A DNA stretch of 64,000 nt from Marinobacterium nitratireducens. GTDB lineage: Bacteria > Pseudomonadota > Gammaproteobacteria > Pseudomonadales > Balneatricaceae. Below the pieces are notes generated by a model. The model made no database searches and had not been told where the DNA came from. It worked only from the letters and a program-made list of their open reading frames with translations. Positions 47,668 to 55,612 of this stretch are shown here, in pieces. Every line of letters begins with the position of its first letter. Within the stretch, counting starts at the first letter, position 1. Both the position numbers and the translations under genes were made by a program. The DNA is taken from assembly GCF_014645375.1 (NCBI RefSeq), contig NZ_BMLT01000006.1, positions 62,001-126,000 of the forward strand, written 5' to 3'.

Positions 47668-48114
47668 ATGGCGAAAATCAAGATTCTCGTGGGGACCACC
47701 TACGGCACCAGTCAGGAAGTGGCCGAGGATTGTGCGGCGCAGCTAAAGGCGCTTGGGCACGATGCCAGCGTGCTGCGCCAGCCCGCCTACGACGAGGTGG
47801 TCAGCGATGCGCCGCAGGTGCTGCTGGTCTGTTCGGCGACCATCGGGCAGGGCGAAGTGCCCGAGAACCTGCTGCCGCTGTATCTCGAACTGAACGACCG
47901 CTTTCCGCTGATGCCCAACGCCGGCTTCGCGCTGATCGCCCGCGGCGACAGTTCCTACGAAAACTTCGCCGAAGGCGGGCGTCAGGTCGCCGATCTGCTG
48001 CGCGAGCTGCAGTTGCGCGAACTGGTTCCGCCGCTGTTCCTCGATGCCTGCGAGACGATGGACCCGGAGGCCGAGGTCGACGCCTGGATCCAAAAGCTGG
48101 CCGAAGTGCTTTAA
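47668..48114 (+). CDS. Flavodoxin-like protein (MioC type)
   Basis: The 148-residue protein has the FMN phosphate loop GTTYGTSQEVAEDCA at residues 8-22, CSATIGQGEVPENLLPLY near 60 and ARGDSSYENFAEGG near 95, the flavodoxin-like pattern of MioC and related proteins. It carries electrons via FMN; its partner is unknown. The stop codon is two bases from the heptamer array. Confidence 0.88.
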   Translation: MAKIKILVGTTYGTSQEVAEDCAAQLKALGHDASVLRQPAYDEVVSDAPQVLLVCSATIGQGEVPENLLPLYLELNDRFPLMPNAGFALIARGDSSYENFAEGGRQVADLLRELQLRELVPPLFLDACETMDPEAEVDAWIQKLAEVL

Positions 48115-48116
48115 TC

Positions 48117-48256
48117 GCGTAAGGCGTAAGGCGTAAGGCGTAAGGGGGCGCACTTGTTGCTTTGGGGCTGCGGGTCGCTGCTACACTGACTCGCGCTTAA
48201 CGCTTAACGCTTAACGCTTAACGCTTAACGCTTAACGCTTAACGCTTAACGCTTAA
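48117..48256. repeat. Paired heptamer arrays between the flavodoxin and nitroreductase genes
   Basis: Four perfect GCGTAAG units (48117-48144) follow the flavodoxin stop. After about 50 bases nine perfect CGCTTAA units (48194-48256) follow, which read GTTAAGC on the minus strand. Both fit the GTNANNN scheme in the sense of the adjoining gene. The nitroreductase TAA stop (48253-48255) is part of the first minus-strand unit. Confidence 0.9.
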
Positions 48257-48990
48257 CGCTTCAGAAACCCCTGCTGCTGCAGGAATGCCAGCATGTGCGG
48301 GCGTGCTTCCTTGATCAGCATGCCGGAGATCTGCTCGCTCCAGCTCATGTCCTTGTTGCCGCCGGTGCGGCTACGGTAGTACTGGCGCACCTGCTCGTCG
48401 TAGTCGCGGATGCGCTCGCAATCCTGGCTGTCGTCGTAGCGGTCCTTTTTCAGGATCACCTCGAGGGGCAGGCGCGGTTTCACTTCGGGGTTCTGGTCCG
48501 GGTAGCCGAGGCAGAGCCCGAAGACCGGATAGACCAGTTCCGGCAACTCCAGCAGCTCCGCGACCCGGTCGATCCGGTTGCGCAGTCCGCCGATGAAGAC
48601 GATGCCAAGGCCCATGGACTCCGCCGCGACCGCGACATTCTGGGCGAACAGGGCGCAGTCGGCGGTGGCGGTGATGAACTGTTCGGTGAAACCGGACTGC
48701 ATCTGCGCGCCGTGCATGTCGCAGCACAGCCGGTGGCGCTTCATGTCGGCGCAGAACACCAGGAAGGCGGCGGCGTCGGCGACATAGGCCTGGCCGCCGG
48801 CGCACTGCGCCAGTTCCTCGCGCCGGGCCGGATCCTCCACCTGAATCACGGTGCAGGCCTGCAGGAAGCTGGAAGTCGCCGCGGCCTGTCCGGCGCGGAC
48901 CAGTTCGTCGAGGGTTGCCTGATCGAGGCGCTCGCCCTTGAATTTGCGGATCGAGCGGTGGGATTTCAGCAGTTCGATGGTTTCATTCAT
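48253..48990 (-). CDS. NfsA-type nitroreductase family protein
   Basis: The 245-residue flavoprotein begins MNETIELLKSHRSIRKFKGE, with the Arg/Ser FMN contacts of the nitroreductase fold, then AATSSFLQACTVIQ and SMGLGIVFIGGLRNR, and CLGYPDQNPEVKPRLP near residue 165, as in the NfsA/FRP group that reduces nitro compounds and quinones with NADPH. Its last codons (Leu-Lys-Arg-stop) are supplied by the heptamer unit. ATG 48988-48990 is chosen from family length. Confidence 0.88.
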   Translation of the reverse strand: MNETIELLKSHRSIRKFKGERLDQATLDELVRAGQAAATSSFLQACTVIQVEDPARREELAQCAGGQAYVADAAAFLVFCADMKRHRLCCDMHGAQMQSGFTEQFITATADCALFAQNVAVAAESMGLGIVFIGGLRNRIDRVAELLELPELVYPVFGLCLGYPDQNPEVKPRLPLEVILKKDRYDDSQDCERIRDYDEQVRQYYRSRTGGNKDMSWSEQISGMLIKEARPHMLAFLQQQGFLKR

Positions 48991-49002
48991 ATTGGGGAAG
49001 TC

Positions 49003-49150
49003 GTCAGTGGTGAGTGGTAAGTAGGGTGCCCTGAGCGAAGCGGCACCGGAAAAATGGCACGTTTCGCTGGCATTTGCTCCTGCAATGCCAGGCTTCCCGC
49101 GGGGCGGCCTTCCGCCATCCCTGGCGATTGCTGCACTCAAGGTGCCCTAC
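49003..49150. repeat. Heptamer trio followed by a large palindromic element
   Basis: GTCAGTG, GTGAGTG and GTAAGTA (49003-49023) form a short heptamer run. Then GTAGGGTGCC (49021-49030) and GGTGCCCTAC (49141-49150) are imperfect outer arms. Inside, CTGGCATT (49067-49074) pairs with AATGCCAG (49084-49091) around a TGCTCCTGC loop, followed by a CGCC/GGCG hairpin. A related structure is at 58892-58938. Confidence 0.6.
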
Positions 49151-49217
49151 ACGAATCAAACGCCACGGCGCGGCCGGCTCATCGTTAGTGCGGACCATTT
49201 TAACACCCCGCCCGCGT

Positions 49218-49808
49218 TCAGCGCAGAATCCGGCGGAACGTCAGGTTGATCCGCGGCGCCGAGACCCGGCGGCGGCGGGGCAGGGCGTGCTGCCAGTGGT
49301 GCTGGGTCGGGCCACGCATCAGCAGTAGCGAGCCCGGCTCCAGCCGCAGCGTCAGTTTCGCCTGCGTCGGGTCCTGTCGGTGGCGCAGGACGAAGTCGCG
49401 CGCGGCGCCGAGGCTGAGTGACGCGATCACCGGATCGGTCCCGAGCTCGGGTTCGTCGTCGCTGTGCCAGCCCATGCTGTCGTCGCCGTCGCGGTACAGG
49501 TTCAGCAGCACGCAGTTGAACGGGGTCGGCTCGAGCTGCGCGAGACGCCGGCGCAGGTCGGCGACGCGCGGGTGCCAGGGGCTGGCGGTCAGCAACAGGC
49601 CGGAATAGCGGTAGCTGAGTTCCGGCTCGCCCTGGAACTGCTGCAGCCTCGGAATCAAGCACTCTCGACCGAACAGCCGGATGCGGTCCTGACGCCAGTC
49701 GACTTCATCGCTCAGCTGCGCGAGCAGCAGCTGCTGTTCGTCTGCCGCGATGAAGTCGTGGTACAGCAACAGCTCGGCGTCCGGCAGGGACGGGCGCTCG
49801 AGGCGCAT
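49218..49808 (-). CDS. alkB: AlkB-family 2-oxoglutarate/Fe(II) dioxygenase
   Basis: AlkB proteins demethylate alkylated bases such as 1-methyladenine oxidatively. The 196-residue protein has the iron ligands in MGWHSDDEPEL (HxD, near residue 113) and HHWQHALP (His, near 168) and the 2-oxoglutarate-binding RINLTFR near the end. It starts within the last codons of the PRPP-synthetase paralogue (one-base overlap), so translation is coupled. No Ada regulator is nearby. Confidence 0.88.
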   Translation of the reverse strand: MRLERPSLPDAELLLYHDFIAADEQQLLLAQLSDEVDWRQDRIRLFGRECLIPRLQQFQGEPELSYRYSGLLLTASPWHPRVADLRRRLAQLEPTPFNCVLLNLYRDGDDSMGWHSDDEPELGTDPVIASLSLGAARDFVLRHRQDPTQAKLTLRLEPGSLLLMRGPTQHHWQHALPRRRRVSAPRINLTFRRILR

Positions 49809-50692
49809 CAGGCCGACAGCCAGCTGCGGCAGGCGTCGGCCAGAGCCCCGGCGATGCAGATGGCGTTGCTCGGATGCGGCACCGTGTTGGTGGTGATAAT
49901 CTCGGCTTCGCGTTGCAGCCGCGCGTAGGCGTCGCCGGCGAAGAGACCATGCACCGCAATACAGGTCGCGCGCGGCATGCCGGCGTGGCGCAGGTGCTCC
50001 AGCACCTTGAGCAGAGTGCGGCCGCTGGAGACGATATCGTCGATCAGTACCGGCTGATGCCCGTGCCACTGACTCAGCTCCGGCACGTCTATCTCGACAT
50101 CGAAGTCGCCGCGGCGTTGCTTTTGCAGGACCAGGCTGGGGGCGCCTGCGAGCCTGGCGACCTCGCCGACCCATTGCTCACTCTCGCTGTCGGGTCCGAT
50201 CAGCAGCGGCTTGTCGATATGCTGCCCGATCCAGGCCGCGATCAGCGGCGCCGAGGGCACGACCCGGCTCGACAGCCGGTAAATCTCGTCCAGCGACGCA
50301 TAGCGGTGCAGATGCGGATCCAGGGTTATCAGACCGTCAAGCGCCCCGGAAAGCAGTTTGGCGAATACCGCCGAGGTCAGGCACTCGCCGGGGTTGAAGC
50401 GGATGTCCTGGCGCATGTAGGGCAGATAGGGCGCGATCAGCAGCACGCGCCTGGCGCCGAGTTCCCGCAGCGTCGCGGCGGTGAACAGCATCGGCAGCAC
50501 CCGGGCGTCCGGATCGTTGAGGTTGCAGAACAGCAGACAGTCCCGCCCCTGGCAGTCGCTGTGGATGCGCAGGTAGGTTTCGCCGTCGGGAAAGCGGTGC
50601 TGCTCCAGCTCGCCGCTTTCGGCCACGAGTTGCTGCGCCAGGCGGGCCGCGAGCGCCGCATCGGATTCCAGGTTGAACAGCAGCGGTGTCAC
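49808..50692 (-). CDS. Divergent ribose-phosphate pyrophosphokinase paralogue
   Basis: The 294-residue protein has the PRPP synthetase fold: FPDGETYLRI near residue 34, YLPYMRQDIRFNPGECLTS near 88 and the PRPP-binding loop PVLIDDIVSSGRTLLKVLEH near 218. It departs from true Prs in the catalytic stretch, which reads LDPHLHRYASLDEIY instead of DLH-xx-QIQGFF, so metabolic PRPP synthesis is not assured. It overlaps the phosphorylase stop by four bases. Linked to a nucleoside/AMP phosphorylase, it may act on ribose 1,5-bisphosphate or a related sugar phosphate (inference). Confidence 0.8.
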   Translation of the reverse strand: MTPLLFNLESDAALAARLAQQLVAESGELEQHRFPDGETYLRIHSDCQGRDCLLFCNLNDPDARVLPMLFTAATLRELGARRVLLIAPYLPYMRQDIRFNPGECLTSAVFAKLLSGALDGLITLDPHLHRYASLDEIYRLSSRVVPSAPLIAAWIGQHIDKPLLIGPDSESEQWVGEVARLAGAPSLVLQKQRRGDFDVEIDVPELSQWHGHQPVLIDDIVSSGRTLLKVLEHLRHAGMPRATCIAVHGLFAGDAYARLQREAEIITTNTVPHPSNAICIAGALADACRSWLSA

Positions 50693-52221
50693 TTTTCGTT
50701 TCCTTCCGACAGGGCCAGTTCGACGACCTCGGGATGGGCTTCGAGGAAATCGACGGCGTAGTTGAGCTCGCCCGAGCTTTCGGCATGAATCATCAGCAGC
50801 ACGTCGTTCGGTTCGACCCGGTCGCCGAGCTTGACCGAAATTTCGACACCGGCGGCCTGGTCCAGCGGCGCGCCGGCGAGCTTGGCAATTTTCGCCAGCA
50901 GGCGATTGTCGATCTTCTGCACCTGGCCGGCGTGGTTGGTGGTGAGGCTGTAGCGGTAGGGCGCCACCGGAGGGCGTTTCAGGGCGCCCTGGGCATGGCA
51001 GATGGCCTGGAATTTCTGCCAGGCGCGGCCGCTGTCGAGGGTTTCCCGCGCCAGGGCCTCGCCCTGTCCCGGCGAGGCCTTGTGGGCCATTTCCAGCAGC
51101 GCGCCGGCCAGCAGGCAGGCGCGTGCGCGCAGATCCTCCGGCGCTTCGGGCTTGCCCTGCAGTACCGCCAGAACGTCCCGTGCTTCCAGCGCAGGTCCGA
51201 CGCCGCGCCCGACCGGTTGACTGCCGTCGGTGCAGATCACCCTCACCTGCAGTCCCAGCGACGAGGCGACCGCCTCGAAGGTGGCGGCGAGTTTTTCCGC
51301 CTGTGCCTGGCTGCGTACCTTGGCGGTGGCGCCGACCGGGATGTCGATCAGCACGTGGGTGGCGCCGGCGGCGATCTTCTTCGACAGCACCGATGCCACC
51401 AACTGGCCTTCGCTGTCGATATCGAGCGCGCGCTCGACCTGGATCAGCAGGTCGTCCGCCGGGCTCAGCCTTACCGAACCGCCCCAGGCCAGGCAGCCCC
51501 CATGCTGCTTGACCACCGCGCGAATCTGTTCGTGACTGAGGCTGACGTTTGTCAGCACTTCCATGGTGTCGGCGGTGCCGGCCGGGGAGGTAATGGCGCG
51601 CGACGAGGTTTTCGGCACCGTCAGTCCGCAGGCGGCGAGGATCGGCACCAGGATCGGCGTGGTGCGGTTGCCGGGCAGGCCGCCGACGCAGTGCTTGTCG
51701 ATAACCATCGGCATGCCCCAGTCGATGGTTTCGCCGGCCTTGATCATCGCCCGGGTCAGGGCGGTGATCTCCTTGAGGTCGAGGTTGTCACTGCCGCAGG
51801 CGGTGATGAAGGCGGCAACCTGGACGTCGGCGTAGCGGCCGTCGACGATGTCGTTGATGATGCTCTGGAACTGCATCTCGTCGAGACTATGGCCGTAGAC
51901 CTTGGCGCGGACGTAGGACAGCGACTGGATCGGCGGCGGGTGCGAGACGTGGATCGGCATGCCCTCGGTGAGGTCGAGACGGCGCCAGGCCGACTCGGAA
52001 AAGCCGATCTGACCCGGTGCCACCAGGTCGCTGCTGACCATGTTGAGCGTGGCGATGATGTGCTGCGAGTCGCTCGATACCAGCACCCGCGAAAGTGCCG
52101 CGAAGCCTTCCGAACGGCAGACGGGGCAGTCGGCGCGCATGAAGACGATCGGTTCCTGGCGGGTATCGATGCCGAGCCGATGGGCTTCGAGCGGCAGCAT
52201 GCGATCGGAGAGCTGGATCAT
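50689..52221 (-). CDS. Thymidine phosphorylase-family protein (AMP phosphorylase type)
   Basis: The 510-residue protein is of the long (about 500-residue) thymidine phosphorylase group that includes archaeal AMP phosphorylase, with an extra N-terminal domain of about 80 residues. Motifs: DKHCVGGLPGNRTTPILVPI near 175, SSRAITSPAGTADTMEVL near 203 and GGCLAWGGSVRLSPADDLLI near 240. AMP phosphorylase splits AMP with phosphate to adenine and ribose 1,5-bisphosphate; bacterial members vary. It leads the operon with the Prs paralogue and AlkB. The 220 bases upstream hold no feature I can name. Confidence 0.85.
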   Translation of the reverse strand: MIQLSDRMLPLEAHRLGIDTRQEPIVFMRADCPVCRSEGFAALSRVLVSSDSQHIIATLNMVSSDLVAPGQIGFSESAWRRLDLTEGMPIHVSHPPPIQSLSYVRAKVYGHSLDEMQFQSIINDIVDGRYADVQVAAFITACGSDNLDLKEITALTRAMIKAGETIDWGMPMVIDKHCVGGLPGNRTTPILVPILAACGLTVPKTSSRAITSPAGTADTMEVLTNVSLSHEQIRAVVKQHGGCLAWGGSVRLSPADDLLIQVERALDIDSEGQLVASVLSKKIAAGATHVLIDIPVGATAKVRSQAQAEKLAATFEAVASSLGLQVRVICTDGSQPVGRGVGPALEARDVLAVLQGKPEAPEDLRARACLLAGALLEMAHKASPGQGEALARETLDSGRAWQKFQAICHAQGALKRPPVAPYRYSLTTNHAGQVQKIDNRLLAKIAKLAGAPLDQAAGVEISVKLGDRVEPNDVLLMIHAESSGELNYAVDFLEAHPEVVELALSEGNEK

Positions 52222-52444
52222 GGCGTGATTTCCGTCCCTGTGGCTTGTTCACCACTTTAGCACGCCGGCGGCGGGCCGGCGCAGGACCGGGGTCAAGGTT
52301 CGCTCCATTACCGCTTCGGTCGTCCGACCGGGTCCCGTATTGCTGCCCGCAGCGTCAGTAACCGGCCGGGTTGATAGCTTGCGGACCGGCTCTGCTGCTA
52401 GAATCGCTGCGCTCATTCAGATTACCTGCGTTTAAGGGAACCCG

Positions 52445-53299
52445 ATGGAACATCGATACCGGCTGCTGCTTTCCTGTCCCGACCGTGTCGGGATAGTGTC
52501 CATGGTCAGTAACTTCATCTCCAGTCACGGCGCTTCCATCGCCGATGCCAATCAGCACTCGGACCCGACAACCGGCTGGTTCTTCATGCGGGTGGAGATC
52601 TTTGCCGAGTCGCTGCCGTTCAGCATCGAGCGTCTGCGCGAGCAGTTTGCGCCCATTGCCCAATCGTTCCAGATGGAGTGGCAGATTACCGACTCCGCCC
52701 TGCCCAAGCGGGTGGTGCTGATGGCCAGCCGCGAGGCGCACTGCCTGGCCGACCTGCTGTACCGCTACCACGCCGGCGAGCTGGACTGCGAAATTCCCTG
52801 CGTGATATCCAACCACGACGACCTGCGCAGCATGGTCGAGTGGCACGATATACCTTACTATCACGTGCCGGTTGACAGCGCCGACAAGCAGCCGCATTTC
52901 GACCGGGTGCTGGAGCTGGTGCGTGAGCACCGCGCCGACGTCGTCGTGCTGGCGCGGTACATGCAGATTCTGCCGCTGGAGCTGTGCGGGCTCTATCCGC
53001 ACCGTATCATCAATATCCACCACAGCTTCCTGCCGTCTTTCGCCGGTGCCAGGCCCTATCATCAGGCGCACGAGCGGGGCGTCAAACTGATCGGCGCGAC
53101 CTGCCACTACGTGACCGAAGAGCTCGACGCCGGCCCGATCATCGATCAGGATGTGATACGCATCAGCCACCGAGACCTGCCGGAAGATATGGTTCGCCTG
53201 GGGCGCGACGCCGAGAAGACCTGTCTGGCCCGCGGCCTGCGCTGGCACCTCGAGGATCGCATCCTGGTGCAGGGTAACAAGACCGTGGTTTTCAACTAA
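52445..53299 (+). CDS. purU: Formyltetrahydrofolate deformylase
   Basis: PurU releases formate and tetrahydrofolate from 10-formyl-THF, balancing one-carbon units and feeding PurT. The 284-residue protein has an N-terminal ACT domain (LLLSCPDRVGIVSMVSNFIS) and a C-terminal formyltransferase-like domain with INIHHSFLPSFAGARPYHQA near 200 and GATCHYVTEELDAGPIIDQD near 222. AGGGAA precedes the ATG. P. aeruginosa PA4314 is the equivalent. Confidence 0.95.
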   Translation: MEHRYRLLLSCPDRVGIVSMVSNFISSHGASIADANQHSDPTTGWFFMRVEIFAESLPFSIERLREQFAPIAQSFQMEWQITDSALPKRVVLMASREAHCLADLLYRYHAGELDCEIPCVISNHDDLRSMVEWHDIPYYHVPVDSADKQPHFDRVLELVREHRADVVVLARYMQILPLELCGLYPHRIINIHHSFLPSFAGARPYHQAHERGVKLIGATCHYVTEELDAGPIIDQDVIRISHRDLPEDMVRLGRDAEKTCLARGLRWHLEDRILVQGNKTVVFN

Positions 53300-53495
53300 G
53301 CCGCCGTTCAAGGTCCCGCCTGAGGCTGCGCTCCGCTCCGGAAGCGGCCGCTTCGCGCTGTGCGAACTAAACTGTGTGCACAGGGAAGCGGACCGGGCCG
53401 GCCGGGTCCTGCGTCTGTACCATCGACATGGATGCCGATATCATCGAGGAGCCACTCTCAAGGGGAGGCTTCCGCAGTCTGTTAACTGGAGTCCC

Positions 53496-54377
53496 ATGGG
53501 GTACACTTTCCCGGAACAACCGATCCCGTTCTATCCCTCGCTGGCGAAGCGCCTGGGCAGCGATGAAGCGCTGCTGCTGGCGATCTACCATGACCGTGCA
53601 CGCAGTGGCGGCCGGGCGGAGCCGGGCGAACTGCTGATCAGCCGCAGCCAGTGGCTGCAGCTGGCCGATTTCTGGGATGAGTCGCGGCTCGCCGCGGCCA
53701 CCGAGAGCCTCGTGCGCCAGGGCTGCCTGGAAGCGTCTTACGACGGCAACCTGGTGCGGCTGCGTCTGCTGCCGCAAACCGAGGCCGAGGCAGTCGCGCC
53801 GCCCCGGCCGGAGCCCGTTGCGCAGGCGCCGGCCGCGGAACCTTTGACCCGGCTACCGGTGCACGACGAGCCGCCGCGCCCGCTGACCCGGCAGGCCTCG
53901 CGGCCGAGGAGTCAGCCGCGCATGATCGAGGAGCGGGGGCCGGCGCCGACCTTCGGTGCTGCCGGCGGCTGGCGTCGCCACAAGGATGAACTTCAGGTCC
54001 TGTTCGAGCAGCACGAGGTACGCAATCAGCAGCTCAAGCCGATGGAGCTGGGCTGGCGGCCGTCGGAGACGTTTTTTGCCTTGCTGCCGCGACACCAGAT
54101 CCCGGCCGAATACGCCGAGGAGCTGCTGGACGAATTCGTGCTCTACTGGATCGCGAAGGAGCGCAAGGAGACCAACTGGGATCAGAAGTTCCTGACCTGG
54201 GTAAAGCGGGAATGGGTCCGCAAACAGTCGCGGGACAGCGGCATCAAGGATGCCGCGGCACGTGGCGACCAGGCGCAACAGACAGGCTATCAGCATGAAA
54301 ACTCCCGCCGAGATTCTCGCGAAAAACGCAAACAGGTTACCGCAGCAATCATGGACATCCGCGACACCGACTGGTGA
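53496..54377 (+). CDS. DnaT-like primosomal protein
   Basis: The 293-residue protein has an N-terminal domain (residues 1-95) that could be a winged-helix scaffold, a Pro/Arg-rich linker, and a C-terminal segment (about 185-255) matching the ssDNA-binding domain of DnaT: WRPSETFFALLPRHQIPAEY then DEFVLYWIAKERKETNWDQK. DnaT-type proteins help load the replicative helicase at restart. GGAG precedes ATG 53496. Its last 83 bases overlap the next gene in another frame. Confidence 0.78.
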   Translation: MGYTFPEQPIPFYPSLAKRLGSDEALLLAIYHDRARSGGRAEPGELLISRSQWLQLADFWDESRLAAATESLVRQGCLEASYDGNLVRLRLLPQTEAEAVAPPRPEPVAQAPAAEPLTRLPVHDEPPRPLTRQASRPRSQPRMIEERGPAPTFGAAGGWRRHKDELQVLFEQHEVRNQQLKPMELGWRPSETFFALLPRHQIPAEYAEELLDEFVLYWIAKERKETNWDQKFLTWVKREWVRKQSRDSGIKDAAARGDQAQQTGYQHENSRRDSREKRKQVTAAIMDIRDTDW

Positions 54378-55104
54378 CGGACACAAGCAGGGAGGCGGCG
54401 ATCAGGCCGGCGCTCTGTCGGTCGAGACCAAGGCGCTGGTGAACATGCTGTTCGCGCGCTTTATGGCGATTTACGGCCACAAGTTCAAAAGCTGTTTCGA
54501 AACCCAGGACGAGATTCGTATCGCCAAGCGCGAATGGGCGCTGAGTCTGCGCGGCTACGGAGAGGCCGAGCTGGTGGCCGCCATTGACCACTGCAAGGAA
54601 CGGCTGGCCTGGATGCCGACCATTTCGGAGTTTCTCAAGATTCTGCAGGATCTTGGAACCCGTGGCCTGCCGGGACTGCAGAGCGCCTATCAGGAAGCCT
54701 GCATGCACGCCGAACACCCGACCCGGCACGACTGGAGCCACCCGGCGGTCTATCACGCCGGGCGCGCCACCGGCTGGTTTCGCCTGCGCAGTGAAGAGCA
54801 GGAGCAGGTATTGCCGGATTTTCGCTACCACTACGGTGTTATGGTGCGCCGCGCGCGCGATGGCGAGGACCTGACCGTGCCGGTGCCGGTGGCGCTGCCG
54901 GACAAGCGCGACAATACGCTGGTGGCCTTTATCGAGCGCTGGGGCGAGGAGCAGGGGCTGGCGCCCGAGGTGGCCGCCTCACTGCTCTACTATCTGACCA
55001 AGCCCAGGGGCTCCAAGACCCGCGAGCGCTTTCGCGCCCACGCCCGGCAGGAAGCGCAGGACAAGGGCCTCGATGTCGAGCTGCCGGAAGATTATCAGGA
55101 CTGA
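54295..55104 (+). CDS. Replication protein P-like helicase-loader candidate
   Basis: The 269-residue protein contains FETQDEIRIAKREWALSLRG then CKERLAWMPTISEFLKIL, the pattern of the phage lambda replication P family, which recruits the DnaB helicase. ATG 54295 (MKTPAEILAKNANR) lies inside the dnaT-like gene, giving an unusual 83-base out-of-frame overlap. Pairing with a DnaT-like protein parallels E. coli dnaT-dnaC, suggesting a chromosomal loader system of phage type. No other phage genes are nearby. Confidence 0.72.
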   Translation: MKTPAEILAKNANRLPQQSWTSATPTGDGHKQGGGDQAGALSVETKALVNMLFARFMAIYGHKFKSCFETQDEIRIAKREWALSLRGYGEAELVAAIDHCKERLAWMPTISEFLKILQDLGTRGLPGLQSAYQEACMHAEHPTRHDWSHPAVYHAGRATGWFRLRSEEQEQVLPDFRYHYGVMVRRARDGEDLTVPVPVALPDKRDNTLVAFIERWGEEQGLAPEVAASLLYYLTKPRGSKTRERFRAHARQEAQDKGLDVELPEDYQD

Positions 55105-55591
55105 TGGTGGGCACTGAGGCGTACAGTTTCGACTGCACTTGACCGTATCCACGATTGGAGGATGGGTAGAGCGATGCACCGGTAGGGACATGACCGGTAC
55201 CCGTACCTTTCGGGCATCGCGAAACCGCCATGGAAGGCGGAAGGTCGTCCCGCGGAAATCCTTAATACCCAGGAGCGGTTTCAAGGAAACCCGTCAAATC
55301 GATCGCCGTACAGATCGATTGACTTCAGTCGGCATGGATTAGAAAAGGCTCCTGTAGGCGCTCGCTCCGCGAACGAATCCGGAACTGGCAGGGCTCTGCA
55401 GGGCTTTTCGCCCACAGAGTGGGCTCCTACAGGTGGCACCGGCGCGCTCTTGTAGGCGCTCGCTCCGCGAGCGAATGACTCGGGTACGGTCCTTCGGACC
55501 TGGACCCAGCCTGCGGGGGCTGCACGCTTTGCGGGCGACGAGGCCAAGTGTGAGGCCCGTGCCTGTGCATCGCTTGTCCCATCCTGCAATT
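55105..55591. repeat. REP-like units in a gene-free stretch
   Basis: REP-like palindromes occur at about 55352-55378 (CCTGTAGGCGCTCGCTCCGC then GAACGAATCC), 55405-55432 (inverted, ending GGGCTCCTACAGG) and 55450-55476 (TTGTAGGCGCTCGCTCCGCG then AGCGAATG). The rest shows no gene or terminator. Confidence 0.65.
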
Positions 55592-55612
55592 CGTCACCCG
55601 TCACCCTTCACC
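55592..55612 (-). repeat. Heptamer units spanning the DUF3549 stop codon
   Basis: In the gene's sense direction the end reads GTGAAGG, GTGACGG, GTGACGA in unbroken 7-base steps. The first unit still encodes protein (Gly-Glu-Gly), and the TGA stop is bases 2-4 of the second unit. Confidence 0.7.

Noticed and set aside
53496-55104. Prophage remnant around the DnaT/P-like pair
   Set aside because: Flanking genes are ordinary chromosomal genes (purU, DUF3549), there is no integrase, structural gene or attachment repeat, and base composition is unchanged.
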